Part shown: piece by piece, positions 1 through 12,784 of the stretch
How the letters are laid out: each line of letters begins with the position of its first letter
Numbering within the stretch: position 1 is the stretch's first letter
NCBI GenBank assembly: GCA_020850715.1
Contig: JADZED010000059.1
Coordinates: forward strand, 1 to 64,000
DNA from: Acidobacteriota bacterium
Lineage (GTDB): Bacteria; Acidobacteriota; Vicinamibacteria; Vicinamibacterales; CAVVIG01
DNA: 64,000 nt
Reading direction: 5' to 3'
The notes under the pieces: model-generated
The model's input: the letters and a program-made list of their open reading frames with translations, nothing else
The model's database searches: none
What the model was told of the DNA's origin: nothing
Translations under genes and position numbers: made by a program

Positions 1-2
1 CC

Positions 3-125
3 GCGATCGAGGATTACTTGAAGCATTACAACGAAGCACCACGGCGATTCGTCTGGACGAAGGACGCTGACATGATTCTCGACAAAATCGCCAGATGTCC
101 TAAACCGTTAACCGCACGAGACTAG
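3..125 (+). CDS. IS630-family transposase, C-terminal end (partial)
   Basis: This is the last 40 codons of a reading frame that enters from outside the window and ends in TAG at 123-125. The encoded tail contains DYLKHYNEAPRRFVWTKDAD followed by an IxxKIAR segment, which resembles the extreme C-terminus of IS630/Tc1-mariner-like DDE transposases. The DDE catalytic residues lie upstream and cannot be checked. The TAG stop is part of a CTAG tetranucleotide that is also the left border of the 166-bp inverted-repeat element at 122-287, so the two abut exactly. Family call by recall, moderate confidence. Confidence 0.65.
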   Translation, partial: AIEDYLKHYNEAPRRFVWTKDADMILDKIARCPKPLTARD

Positions 126-287
126 TGTCCCGCCCCGGTGGATCGTGGCATGAGCCGCGGAGCGCCGCGCCCCGATGGCAAGGCGCGAGGAGTGAGGATA
201 TTGGGGATATCTGAGCGACGAGCAGCGCCGCCAGCGGGGATGCGCCGCCCGCACGTTGTGCCGCGAACCACCGGGACGGGATACTAG
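122..287 (+). mobile_element. 166-bp MITE-like element, copy 1 (CTAG-bordered)
   Basis: The 166-bp stretch starts and ends with CTAG and has 20-bp terminal inverted repeats (122-141 against 268-287) that match at 18 of 20 positions, with weaker pairing running further inward. It has no convincing coding capacity. A second copy lies in opposite orientation at 40854-41019, exactly the same length and about 92% identical by hand count (14 differences). IS630-type transposons are known to prefer TA within CTAG, and both copies sit at CTAG, so an IS630-mobilised non-autonomous element is likely. It ends 19 bp before the rarA start and may have replaced or displaced its promoter. Confidence 0.8.
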
Positions 288-306
288 CATCGGCCGTTCA
301 GCCGTT

Positions 307-1659
307 ATGAAATCCCTGTTTCCCGACGAGCCGATGCCGACCGCGGATGCAGCGGCGCCGCTGGCCGAGCGCATGCGCCCGCGGCGCTTCGACGAGTTCG
401 TCGGGCAGGAGGAGATTCTCGCACGCGGCCGGCCGCTGCGCGAGGCGATCGAGCGCGACGTCCTGCAGTCGATCATCCTCTGGGGTCCGCCGGGCACCGG
501 CAAGACGACGCTCGCGCGCATCATCGCCGACACGACCCGCGCGCGCCTGGTCTCGTTCAGCGCCGTCCTGTCGGGTATCAAGGAAATCCGCGACGTGATG
601 GGCGAGGCCGAGCGGCTCCGCCGCACGACAGGCCGCCGTTCGATCGTGTTCATCGACGAGATTCACCGTTTCAACAAGGCGCAGCAGGACGCGTTTCTTC
701 CGCGCGTCGAAGCGGGAGACATCGTCCTCATCGGCGCCACGACCGAGAACCCGTCATTCGAGGTGAACGCCGCGCTGCTGTCGCGCTCCATGGTCTTCGT
801 GTTGCGTCCGCTGACCGCCGGCGAAGTCTCGGGCATCCTCGCACGGGCGCTGGCCGATCCCGAGCGCGGGCTCGGGCGCCTGGGCATCGACGCCGACGAG
901 GCGGCGCTGCGGGCGATCGCGATCTTCGCCAACGGCGACGCGCGTGCCGCCCTGAACCTGCTCGAGCTCAGCGCCGCCGCGGCGCCCGTCGAGAACGGAC
1001 GCGCCAGCCTCGACGTCGCGCGCGTCGAGCAGGCGATGCAGCGCCGCATGCTCCGGTACGACAAGTCGGGCGAGGAGCACTACAACCTCATCTCGGCGCT
1101 GCACAAGTCGATGCGCAACAGCGATCCCGATGCGGCCGTGTACTGGCTCGCGCGCATGATCGAGGCCGGCGAGGATCCGCTCTACGTCGCGCGGCGGCTC
1201 GTGCGCTTCGCGTCCGAGGACATCGGCAACGCCGACCCGCAGGCGCTGACGGTCGCCGTGGCGGCCAGGGAGGCCGTCCATTTCGTGGGCCTGCCCGAAG
1301 GCAACACGGCGCTGGCGCAGGCGGCAATCTACCTGGCTACCGCGCCGAAGAGCAACGCGGTGTATGCCGCCTACGTCGCGGCCGCCGCCGACGCGTCCAA
1401 AGACGTCGCCGAGCCCGTGCCGCTGGTGCTGCGGAACGCGCCGACGGGGCTGATGCGGGATCTCGACTACGGCAAGGGATACCGCTACGCCCACGACGAA
1501 GAGGAGGCCGTGGCCGGCACGATCTGCCTCCCCCCGGCGCTCGAAGGGCGCAAGTACTACCGGCCGAGCGAGCGCGGCTTCGAGAAGGAGATCAAGCGGC
1601 GCCTCGACGGATGGGAGCGGATCAAGCAGCGGCGAGGGAGCGGGAACGAGCCGGGCTGA
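307..1659 (+). CDS. rarA: Replication-associated recombination protein A (RarA/MgsA), AAA+ ATPase
   Basis: The 450-residue protein is a clamp-loader-like AAA+ ATPase of the RarA/MgsA/WRNIP1 family, which acts at stalled replication forks in the cytoplasm. Visible motifs are Walker A GPPGTGKTT near residues 60-68, Walker B IVFIDEIHRFNK near 115, and the family-typical ATTENPSFEVN sensor segment. The C-terminal half carries the tetramerisation-type sequence KSMRNSDPDAAVYWLARM. Length is normal for the family. I chose ATG 307; the frame stays open upstream to 256, but that part lies inside the MITE-like element. Its stop is 18 bp from the convergent protease gene. Confidence 0.95.
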   Translation: MKSLFPDEPMPTADAAAPLAERMRPRRFDEFVGQEEILARGRPLREAIERDVLQSIILWGPPGTGKTTLARIIADTTRARLVSFSAVLSGIKEIRDVMGEAERLRRTTGRRSIVFIDEIHRFNKAQQDAFLPRVEAGDIVLIGATTENPSFEVNAALLSRSMVFVLRPLTAGEVSGILARALADPERGLGRLGIDADEAALRAIAIFANGDARAALNLLELSAAAAPVENGRASLDVARVEQAMQRRMLRYDKSGEEHYNLISALHKSMRNSDPDAAVYWLARMIEAGEDPLYVARRLVRFASEDIGNADPQALTVAVAAREAVHFVGLPEGNTALAQAAIYLATAPKSNAVYAAYVAAAADASKDVAEPVPLVLRNAPTGLMRDLDYGKGYRYAHDEEEAVAGTICLPPALEGRKYYRPSERGFEKEIKRRLDGWERIKQRRGSGNEPG

Positions 1660-1677
1660 CCGCCGGCGCCAGCCGGC

Positions 1678-2601
1678 TCACGGCATGTCGGCCGGCGCGC
1701 TGATCGCGGCTGCGGCGATCGAGCGCGGCACCTTGCGCAGCATCTCCGGCCGGATCGGCAGGATGAACGAAAACCGGTAGTCGCCCTGCATCCGCCCGAT
1801 CGGAATGCCCACGAAGTTGCCGCGGCGGTCGAGCACCCCGCCGCCCGAGACACCCGGGTGGCCGTCGGTCAGCGCCGTCACCAGGCCGTTGGGGGTGCGC
1901 TGCCCCACGTAGCCGGTCGAGAGGATGACGCCCTTGGAATAGTCGTTGCCCAGCCGGAAGATCGGATCCGCGAAGTCGTATGGATACCCGGTGTCGACGC
2001 GCAGGGGCGGCAGGTCGAGGGCGCGCGTCCTGATGATCGCCCAGTCGCCCGAGTGAACCTCGACGTCGGCATCGCCCGCGTCGACCAGCTTCGCGGGCAC
2101 TTCCTCACCCTGATACATCACCTTGATCGAGGTGATCTTCCGCGCGCTCGCGCGTCCATCATCGTCGTTGAGCGCGACGACGGCGTGCTTGACGGTGATG
2201 AAATAGCCCTGCCCCAGATAGCCGGCGGTGCCGTAGTTGGTCCTGTCGAAGCTGTCGGTCGCATAGAGCTCGACGAAACTCGCACGGCGTTCGCGAATCA
2301 GGTTCAGCGGGACGAGCCCCATCTCGGCCTCGAGCTGCTCCTTGATCTCGGCGATCATCTTCGCCTGCAGCGCGGGGCTGTCGAAGGATGGCCCCAGTCC
2401 CGCCGTCCCGGCGGGCACCGCGGGCACCGCGAGGCTGCGCTGAGCGAGCGCGATCTTCTCGGCGCGCAGCGCGTCCAGTTCCGCCTGATACGATGCTCGT
2501 ACGGAGGCATCGGCGCCGCGGCTGTGCAGGACTCCGAGAGTGAAGAACGACGCTGCAGTGGCGACAAACGAGGAAAGGACCACGACCCGGCGAGGGATCA
2601 T
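1678..2601 (-). CDS. Membrane-anchored trypsin-like serine protease
   Basis: The 307-residue protein starts with a single hydrophobic anchor (VVVLSSFVATAASFFTLGVL), then a short coiled-coil-like stretch rich in Ala, Glu and Lys, then a chymotrypsin-fold domain. Likely catalytic residues are His in FITVKHAV, Asp in the GDADVEVHSGDWAII region and Ser in GHPGVSGGGVLD, as in HtrA/DegP-type proteases. No PDZ domain follows, so it is shorter than DegP. ATG 2601 is preceded by CTGGAG with normal spacing. The frame extends further upstream, but that sequence is not protein-like. A sigma70-like promoter lies at 2789-2817. Substrate unknown. Confidence 0.8.
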   Translation of the reverse strand: MIPRRVVVLSSFVATAASFFTLGVLHSRGADASVRASYQAELDALRAEKIALAQRSLAVPAVPAGTAGLGPSFDSPALQAKMIAEIKEQLEAEMGLVPLNLIRERRASFVELYATDSFDRTNYGTAGYLGQGYFITVKHAVVALNDDDGRASARKITSIKVMYQGEEVPAKLVDAGDADVEVHSGDWAIIRTRALDLPPLRVDTGYPYDFADPIFRLGNDYSKGVILSTGYVGQRTPNGLVTALTDGHPGVSGGGVLDRRGNFVGIPIGRMQGDYRFSFILPIRPEMLRKVPRSIAAAAISAPADMP

Positions 2602-2788
2602 CTGCAACTCCAGGTTCGGCAGCCCGGCCGATTCTCGACGCTCCTCGAGCGACACCAGGAGCGGAGAATCCTCAGCTGTGCGCGCCGCTTCGCGCCGGTT
2701 CGACGCGCGAACGCGGTGCCGTTGCGGGAGCCCTTTCGCGTGGAAAGCGCTGGGGATCGGGCCAGGTTGTCTGCGAGCGAACGCCGGA

Positions 2789-2817
2789 ACTGTAGCAAGC
2801 GTCTCCGGCAGAGTCAA
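2789..2817 (-). promoter_or_regulatory. sigma70-like promoter for the serine protease gene
   Basis: On the minus strand a TTGACT -35 box (2812-2817) is followed by a 17-bp spacer and a TACAGT -10 box (2789-2794). Transcription would begin near 2782, giving a leader of about 180 nt before ATG 2601. It sits in the 218-bp gap between the protease and the small membrane ORF. Confidence 0.5.
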
Positions 2818-2819
2818 GC

Positions 2820-2996
2820 TCAGCGGGCGCGTCGCACGCGCGTCAGTCCCCATCCGGCGAGAAAGACCGCCGTGCCGGCGGCAAACAGCCGGGGATTGGG
2901 CCCCATCGGACCCGCCGTGAACAGATCGACGAGCAGCATCCACATGCCCAGGACCTGCGCGGCACGGCCGAGGTAATAGAGCGCGGCCAGGATCAT
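2820..2996 (-). CDS. Small two-helix membrane protein overlapping mutL
   Basis: This 58-codon frame begins with ATG at 2996, overlapping the mutL stop codon in an ATGA arrangement typical of translational coupling. It encodes two hydrophobic segments (AALYYLGRAAQVLGMWMLLV and FAAGTAVFLAGWGL) separated by a Pro/Gly turn, and ends in a basic RVRRAR tail, as expected for a small inner-membrane protein with a cytoplasmic C-terminus. I recognise no family. Coupling to mutL and the clean membrane topology support it as a real gene, but it could be a chance frame. Confidence 0.6.
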   Translation of the reverse strand: MILAALYYLGRAAQVLGMWMLLVDLFTAGPMGPNPRLFAAGTAVFLAGWGLTRVRRAR

Positions 2997-4801
2997 ATGC
3001 GGTCGAAGTTCTTCTCGATCTCGCGACGCGTGAGCCGCAGCATCACGGGCCGGCCGTGCGGACACACGGTCGAATAGGCCGTCGCCCGCAGCTCGTCGAG
3101 GATGTGGGCCATCTTCTCGTAGGTGAGTCGATCGTGCGCCTTCACGGCCGCATGGCACGATGTCGTCGCGGCGATCCGCTGCAGCGCGTCCTGCACCTCG
3201 GCGCCGCGATCGAGCCCGTCGAGATCGGCGGCGAGCGCGCGCAGCGCCCGCGCGCTGTCCTCCGCGCCGAGCAGCGCCGGCACCGCGGCCACCTTGATCG
3301 CCCCCTCGCCGAACCGCTCGATCTCGTAGCCGAACGCCTCGAGCTGCACCGTCCGGGCGGCGAGCGTCTGGCACGCATCGGGCGCGAGATCGATGACCAC
3401 CGGCATCAGCAGCCGCTGCGACTCGAGCCGGCCGGCGGTGAGCTGCCGCATCACGCGCTCGAAGAGCACGCGCTCGTGCGCGACGTGCTGATCGACGATC
3501 GCGATCCCTTCGTCGTCCACCGCGATGATGAAGGTGTCGCGGAATTGGCCGAGCGGGATGAGCGGTCTGAGCTCGGGCATCCCGGCCCCCGTCGCCGTGG
3601 CACCCGACACCCCTGAACCCGGCGCCCGGGCACCAGGCACTCCGGCGCGCAGCGCCCCGGCATCCAGCCCGGCCCCCTCCGGCCGCCATCGATTCGGAAA
3701 CACCCCGCCGCCGAGCACACCGGGAATGGCGGCAGCCACCCTCACCCCTGCCTCGCTCGCCGCCCGCTCGGGCTGCAGCTGCAGCTGCGGCGCCCCGCCC
3801 TGACCGAGCGCATCGCGCAGCGCCCGCCGCACGACCTCGTGCACCAGCGGCTGGTCGCGGAAGCGCACTTCCGCCTTCGTCGGATGCACGTTCACGTCGA
3901 GCGCCGATGCCGGCATCTCCAGGAAGAGATGGACCTCAGGGCTGCGCTCCTTGATCGAGGCCTGGCTGTAGGCGTCGATGATCGCGTGGGCAATCGTGCG
4001 ATCCTTCACGATGCGGCGATTGACGAACACGTTCTGCGGGCCGCGCGCCGGCCCGCCCGATGGGGTTCCGGCGGCACCGGTCTCGGCGAGCGCCGCCACG
4101 TAGCCGGTCAGTCGGATGCCACCGGCGTCCCTGCCGACCTCGACCAGATCGTCGCGCTCGCCGTACAGCTGATACAGCCGATCGCGCAACGACGCCGCGG
4201 GGGGACATTGCAGCGCGGTGCGTCCGCCGCTGGTCAGCGTGAAGCCGATCTCCGGGTAGCCGAGCGCGAGCTGCGTGACGATGCGCGTGACCTGCGCGGC
4301 TTCGCCGGCATCGGACTTCAGGAACTTCCGCCGGGCCGGCAGATTGTAGAACACGTCGCCGACCTCGACGATCGTGCCTTCGGCCATGCCGACCTCGACG
4401 ACCGACGCGACCGCACCGGCGTTCACGCGGATCTCGGTGCCGCTGGCCGATCCGCGCGCGCGCGTGCGCAGCACGAAGTGCGAGACCGAGGCGATCGACG
4501 GCAGCGCCTCGCCGCGGAACCCCAGCGTCCTGATGGCGCCCAGATCGTCGGCGTGACGGATCTTGCTGGTGGCGTGCCGCTCGATGGCCAGCCGCGCGTC
4601 CTCGGGCGCCATGCCCTCGCCGTCGTCTTCGACGCGGACCTGCTTCTTGCCGCCGAGCTCGACGTGGATCTTCAAGCGCCGCGCGCCGGCGTCGATGGCA
4701 TTCTCGGCCAGCTCCTTGACGATCGACGCCGGGCGCTCGACGACCTCGCCCGCGGCGATCTGGTTGGCGAGGTCCGGCGGAAGGCGTCCGATCCGGCCCA
4801 C
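2993..4801 (-). CDS. mutL: DNA mismatch repair protein MutL
   Basis: The 602-residue protein has the GHKL ATPase domain at the N-terminus (ELAENAIDAGA, DDGEGM, GFRGEALPSI) and a C-terminal dimerisation/endonuclease domain. The metal-binding endonuclease motif reads DQHVAHERVLFE, with Val where the consensus DQHA has Ala, and a C-terminal CPHGRP motif is present, so it should be a nicking-type MutL that acts without MutH. The linker (about residues 360-410) is Gly/Pro/Ala-rich and built from repeat-like DNA related to the spacer at 21901-21967. The stop overlaps the small membrane ORF; corA ends 2 bp upstream. mutS is not in the window. Confidence 0.96.
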   Translation of the reverse strand: MGRIGRLPPDLANQIAAGEVVERPASIVKELAENAIDAGARRLKIHVELGGKKQVRVEDDGEGMAPEDARLAIERHATSKIRHADDLGAIRTLGFRGEALPSIASVSHFVLRTRARGSASGTEIRVNAGAVASVVEVGMAEGTIVEVGDVFYNLPARRKFLKSDAGEAAQVTRIVTQLALGYPEIGFTLTSGGRTALQCPPAASLRDRLYQLYGERDDLVEVGRDAGGIRLTGYVAALAETGAAGTPSGGPARGPQNVFVNRRIVKDRTIAHAIIDAYSQASIKERSPEVHLFLEMPASALDVNVHPTKAEVRFRDQPLVHEVVRRALRDALGQGGAPQLQLQPERAASEAGVRVAAAIPGVLGGGVFPNRWRPEGAGLDAGALRAGVPGARAPGSGVSGATATGAGMPELRPLIPLGQFRDTFIIAVDDEGIAIVDQHVAHERVLFERVMRQLTAGRLESQRLLMPVVIDLAPDACQTLAARTVQLEAFGYEIERFGEGAIKVAAVPALLGAEDSARALRALAADLDGLDRGAEVQDALQRIAATTSCHAAVKAHDRLTYEKMAHILDELRATAYSTVCPHGRPVMLRLTRREIEKNFDRI

Positions 4802-4802
4802 G

Positions 4803-5768
4803 TCAGATCCAGCGCTTGCGCCGGAACGCGATCAGCATGATCGCCACCAGCGCGGCCATGATGCCGCACGCCCACCAGAACTGGGCGGCCTCGCCGCCCG
4901 GAAATTGCGGGAGCGGCACGTTCATGCCCCAGACCCCTGCGAACAGCGTCGGCGGGCCGACCAGGACGGCGACGATGGTCAGCACCTTCATGACTTCGTT
5001 CAGGCGGTTGCTGGCATTGGTCAGGTGGGCGTCGAGCATGCCGGTCATCCGGTCCTGGAACAACATCGTGTCGTCGACGACCCGGACGAGGTGATCGTAG
5101 ATGTCGCGGAACCGGAACGACATCTCGGTGCTGATGTCGACGAAATCGCGCCGGGCCAGCCGCGCGACGACGTCGCGCTGCGGGATCACGATCCGGCGGA
5201 GCGTCGCGACCTCCCGTTTCTCCTTGAGGATGCGGCGGGCCAGGGTGGCCGACGGCCGCTCGAAGATCTCCTTCTCGAGCAGATCGAGCCGATCCTCGAG
5301 CTTCTCGATCTCGGGCCGGTAGTGGTCCACCATCGAATCGACGATGCGGTGGAACAGCGCCACCGGCCCCTCGCTCAGGATCTTCTGGTTCCGCATGACG
5401 TGCTCGCGCAGCTCGTTGATCGACGCGGCGTGGCCGTCGTGGATGGTGACCAGGAAGTTCGCGCCCAGGAAGAAGTCGACGTCGTGCGTCGCGAACCCCT
5501 GGCGGCCGCCGTGGAAATCGATGCCGTGCAGGACGATGTACAGGTAGCCGTCGTACGCCTCGATCTTCGGGAACTGGACGGCCGACATCGCGTCCTCGAC
5601 CGAGAGCGGGTGGAACTGGAACGTGTCGTGCAGGACGAGCGACTCGCTGCTCGACGGGGCCGACAGGTCGACCCACAGGAACGCGCCGGATCCCGGACTG
5701 AGCCAGCGGCGGTCGATGCTGGTCGCCTGCTCGCTCTGCCCGTTCCTGAAGACGAAGATCGTGTTCAT
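4803..5768 (-). CDS. corA: CorA-family divalent cation transporter
   Basis: The 321-residue protein fits CorA in length and layout: a large soluble N-terminal domain with long charged helices (IEKLEDRLDLLEKEIFERP), then two C-terminal transmembrane helices. The signature loop appears as WGMNVPLPQFP after the first helix, preserving the GMN selectivity motif, and the protein ends in the basic RRKRW tail. It should form a pentameric inner-membrane channel for Mg2+ and possibly Co2+ or Ni2+. It sits immediately upstream of mutL in the same orientation, so the two are probably cotranscribed. Confidence 0.93.
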   Translation of the reverse strand: MNTIFVFRNGQSEQATSIDRRWLSPGSGAFLWVDLSAPSSSESLVLHDTFQFHPLSVEDAMSAVQFPKIEAYDGYLYIVLHGIDFHGGRQGFATHDVDFFLGANFLVTIHDGHAASINELREHVMRNQKILSEGPVALFHRIVDSMVDHYRPEIEKLEDRLDLLEKEIFERPSATLARRILKEKREVATLRRIVIPQRDVVARLARRDFVDISTEMSFRFRDIYDHLVRVVDDTMLFQDRMTGMLDAHLTNASNRLNEVMKVLTIVAVLVGPPTLFAGVWGMNVPLPQFPGGEAAQFWWACGIMAALVAIMLIAFRRKRWI

Positions 5769-5784
5769 GCGGCGGAGAAGCCGG

Positions 5785-5835
5785 AATCAGGAGTCCCGGG
5801 TCCCGACTGCGGCTTCCCGATGCCCGATGCCACCG
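5785..5835. repeat. Low-complexity spacer repeat between corA and ppdK
   Basis: The short spacer contains degenerate iterations of a GGGAATC/GCATCGGG-like unit (for example GATGCCCGATGCC). Similar spacer text occurs between korA and korB (59150-59200) and, in another version, before hisS (21901-21967). Function unknown. Confidence 0.35.
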
Positions 5836-5839
5836 GCGC

Positions 5840-8614
<2,775 letters not shown>

Positions 8615-8707
8615 CGGTCTCCGCTGAAAAGCTGAATTGGTCTCGAATCTGAACTGCTGATTGTAGCGCACGCGCCCGGGCACCCTCGCGCGCCGGGGCC
8701 CGCGCGG

Positions 8708-10944
8708 TCAGACCGGCCGGGCGTCGGCGGCGATCTCGGAGATGTCGCCGAAGTTCTCCAGGATTGCGCGCCGCAGCCGCGTCAGCAGAGCCAGCCTGGC
8801 CTCGCGCAGCGTGCGATCCTCGGCCATCACGAGAACGTCGGTGAAGAAACGGTCGACGGCCCCGTGGAACTGGGCCAGCCGCTGCATCGCCTCCACGAGC
8901 CGGCCCGCCGCCAGCGCCCGATCGATCTCGGGCCAGCGATCGATCATCCCGGTGAGGAGCCCCGCCTCGGCAGGCTCCTTCAGCACGGAAGCCAGCGCGG
9001 CGAGCGGCACTCCCCTGTCCTCCACGTCCTTCGTGATGTTCTTCACCCGTTTGAAGAGCGCCGCCAGATCCTGGAACTCCTGCGAGTGCCGGGCCTTCGC
9101 GGTGGCGTCGGCCCGCAGCAGCGCCCCGAGCGGATGCCGGCGCGCCCAGGGCAGACCGGCCACGACCCGGATCTCGTCGTGCCGGTAGCCTCGGCGCTCG
9201 AGCAGGTGGACCTGCCGCTCCCAGAAGAACTCCTCGAGCTGAAGCCCCGTCCAGGCCTCCGTGCCGCCGGGCAGGCGATCGGCAAACGGCGCGCACGCCT
9301 CCGCGACCAGCCGCGAGAGATCGATGGGATCGTTGCCGAGTCCCAGCGCGGACGCGTCGGCGAGCACCTTGACGACCCCCTGAGCCGCGCGGCGCAGCCC
9401 GTAGGGATCGCGGGAGCCGGTCGGCTTCTCGCCGGCAGCGAACAACCCGACGATCGTATCGAGCTTGTCCGCCAGGGCGACCGACGCCCAGGTGAGCGCC
9501 GCCCCGCCGAGCTGGGCCCTGGACGGGGGTGCATCGGCCTCGACGCCGGCCGGCAGGTACTGGTAGGCAATGGCCTTCCATACCGGTTCTGGCAGTCCCT
9601 CTTCGCGCGCGTAGATGCCGCCCATCGTGCCCTGCAGCTCGGTGAGCTCGCGCACCATGTCCGTGGTGAGATCGGTCTTGGCCAGGCGGCCTGCCAGCGC
9701 CGCCTGGCCCGCCGCCTCGCCCGATGCGCCGAGGGCCTCGCGCGCGATCCAGCCGGCCAGATGCTCGAGCCGCCGGGCCTTCTGCGCGTAGGTTCCGAGC
9801 TTCCGGTGAAACACCAGCGTGTCGAGACGCTCGATGCGCGAGGAGAGCCTCACGCGCCGGTCCGCCTCCCAGAAGAAGCGCGCATCGCGCAGGCGCGCCG
9901 TGACGACGCGCTCGGCGTTGCGCGCGATGGTGCGCTCGTTGTCGGGCTCGGTGTTGATCACGGCGAGAAACGCGTTCTTCAGCCGGCCCGTGTCGCTCTC
10001 GACGGGAAAATAGTGCTGGTGGTGAATCAGCGTGGTCGTGAGCACCTCGGACGGCAGATCGAGGAACTCGACGCCGAAGGTGCCGCCGACCACCGACGGG
10101 TACTCCACCAGATCGGGGACCTCCTGCAGCAGATCCGACTCGGCGCGCACCGACTGGCTGACGCGCCCCTGCAGGCGCCGCGCCTTGGCGTCGAGCTCCC
10201 GTGCGATCTTGTCGTGGCGCCCGCTGCGCTCGAGGATCACGAAGTGCTCGAGCAGACGCGCGCGGTACTCGTCGAACGATCGGACCTTGATCGAGCGGCC
10301 CGCCCGGCCGCTCGTCGTGAGGAAACGGTGGCCGTAGGTGACGGCGCCGCTGGTGACGTCCTGGACCTGCCCGGAGAGCGCCCCGGGGCTGCGCGCGATC
10401 GTGAACGGCACGACGCGTCCGCCATACAGATACAGCAGCCAGCGGATCGGCCGCCCGAACGGCAGCTCGCCCTTGCCATCGTCGAGCCGCGCATCCCACC
10501 GCATCGGCCTGGGGAAGACGATCGCCCGCAGCGCGCCGCCCAGGACCGCCGGCAGCACGTCCACGGTCGTCCGTCCGCGCTCGCGGCGGCGGTACGCCAG
10601 GTATTCCCCCTTCGACGTCCGCACGCGTTCGAGCGCGCCGACCTCGACGCCGTGGCGGCCGGCGAAGCCGGCGGCGGCCGGCGCCGGCGTGCCGTCCGGC
10701 TTGAAGGCGGCCGAGACGGGTGGTCCGGTCACGAGCTCTTCGAGATCGGTCTGGCGCTCGGGCACGCGGGCAATCCGCACCGTGAGGCGCCGCGGCGTGC
10801 TGAACGTCTCGGCAGGGCTTGCCGGCGCGAGGCGGTGCCCGGTCAGCGCCGCGACCATCGCCTCGCCGATCTGCCGCGTCAGTCCGGGCAGCCAGCCGGC
10901 CGGCAGCTCTTCGCATCCGATCTCGAGCAGCAGTTCGCGATCCA

Positions 10945-10945
<1 letters not shown>
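8708..10945 (-). CDS. glyS: Glycyl-tRNA synthetase beta subunit
   Basis: The 745-residue protein begins MDRELLLEIGCEELPAGWLP, the characteristic start of the bacterial GlyRS beta chain, and keeps family segments such as HHQHYFPV and LADKLDTIVGLFAAGEKPTGSRDP. It recognises tRNA-Gly in the alpha2beta2 enzyme. The start overlaps the glyQ stop by one base (TGATG), so the two are coupled. Its length is slightly above the roughly 690 residues of the E. coli protein. Confidence 0.96.
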
Positions 10946-11828
<883 letters not shown>

Positions 11829-11832
<4 letters not shown>

Positions 11833-12470
11833 TGCCGCATGGCCTTCAGCACCCGCACCGATTTCAGCTCCTTCTCCAGGTGCATCGCAATCTGCGCGCG
11901 GTGCGACGCTTCGATCTCGCGCAGGACGCGGGCGGAGGCGCCGAGCTCGCCGACCCGGAACGGGCTGCACGTGCGCGCCGCCGCCAGAAACGCCTGAGCC
12001 CCGGCCGACAGCGGCTGGCCGGCGTCGTACACACCCTGAATCCGCAGCAGCCAGTGCTCGAAATAGCGCGCGAGCGGATCGAGCGGCACGCCCGCGGCCA
12101 GCGCGTCGACCATCGACGCGCCCAGGCGGTAGAGCGTCTCGCTCGGGTCGGCTTCCTGCGCCCATTCGTCGAGCAGCTCGGCGAAGTAGCCCGTGTAGCC
12201 GAGCGCGTCGGGGTCGGGAGCCGATAGCGGGGAACGGCTCACCGTCACGTCGTGCAGGATGACCAGCTCGCGGCGCTCCCGCTCCTGGTAGACGACACGG
12301 CCGGCAGTCATGCTCTCCAGCGCGCCGCCGAAGCGGCGCCGGCTCTGCCGCGCATTCTTCGCCACCCCGCGCTTCTTGCCCCGATCGCGCGTCAGGAATA
12401 CGACAAGGCGATCCGATTCCCCGAGTTTGTACGTCCTGAGGATCAGCGCATCAGCGGTGTGGAGCGGCAT
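11829..12470 (-). CDS. recO: DNA repair protein RecO
   Basis: The 213-residue protein starts with the OB-fold region [20 protein letters not shown], followed by the RecO-typical [19 protein letters not shown]. RecO loads RecA with RecR and anneals SSB-coated DNA. The C-terminal half keeps the helical [19 protein letters not shown] region, but only one Cys (AARTCSPF) is present, so the four-Cys zinc site seen in many RecO proteins is absent. First gene of the recO-glyQ-glyS chain; a TACAAT-like box lies just upstream. Confidence 0.93.
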
Positions 12471-12784
12471 TCAGACGAGCCGCAATTGTATTACGGGACC
12501 GCGCTGTCGAGGTGAACGGCCCCGTCCGCAGGCACCGCTCTGCCGCCGGCTCTCGAGGACCTCTCGGCAGAGCGGCCGCGACGCCATCGGCTCGAGCCCG
12601 CCTCCGTGCCGACCCTCCGTTTCGCGTTTGGAAAGTCCTGCAAGGGCTCGTAATCCAACCGGAGAGGGCGCCGGCGACTTCCCTGGCGTTTGCGCGCGTC
12701 TCGCCCGCCCTGATGCAGGCAGCGCCTTTGCGATGGCGGGAGGGCAGCCCGGTCGTTCGCCAACGCTCGTGAGGAGACACACAC
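12471..12784. other. 314-bp spacer between divergent recO and cupredoxin gene
   Basis: No convincing gene. Frames here are short, Arg-rich and lack ribosome sites. It must carry the promoters of both flanking genes; the recO side is locally AT-rich (CAATTGTATTA), and GAGGAG lies before the cupredoxin ATG. No clear -35/-10 pair could be assigned. Confidence 0.6.

Noticed and set aside
108..653. Minus-strand frame covering the MITE-like element and rarA 5' end
   Set aside because: Half of it is non-coding element sequence and half is antisense to rarA.
1660..1677. GCCGGC inverted repeat between rarA and the protease gene as a terminator
   Set aside because: The stem is only 6 bp and there is no T-tract on either strand.
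12625..12660. TTGGAA-17-TAATCC as cupredoxin promoter
   Set aside because: The -10 hexamer matches poorly and the distance to the gene is long; not reported as a feature.
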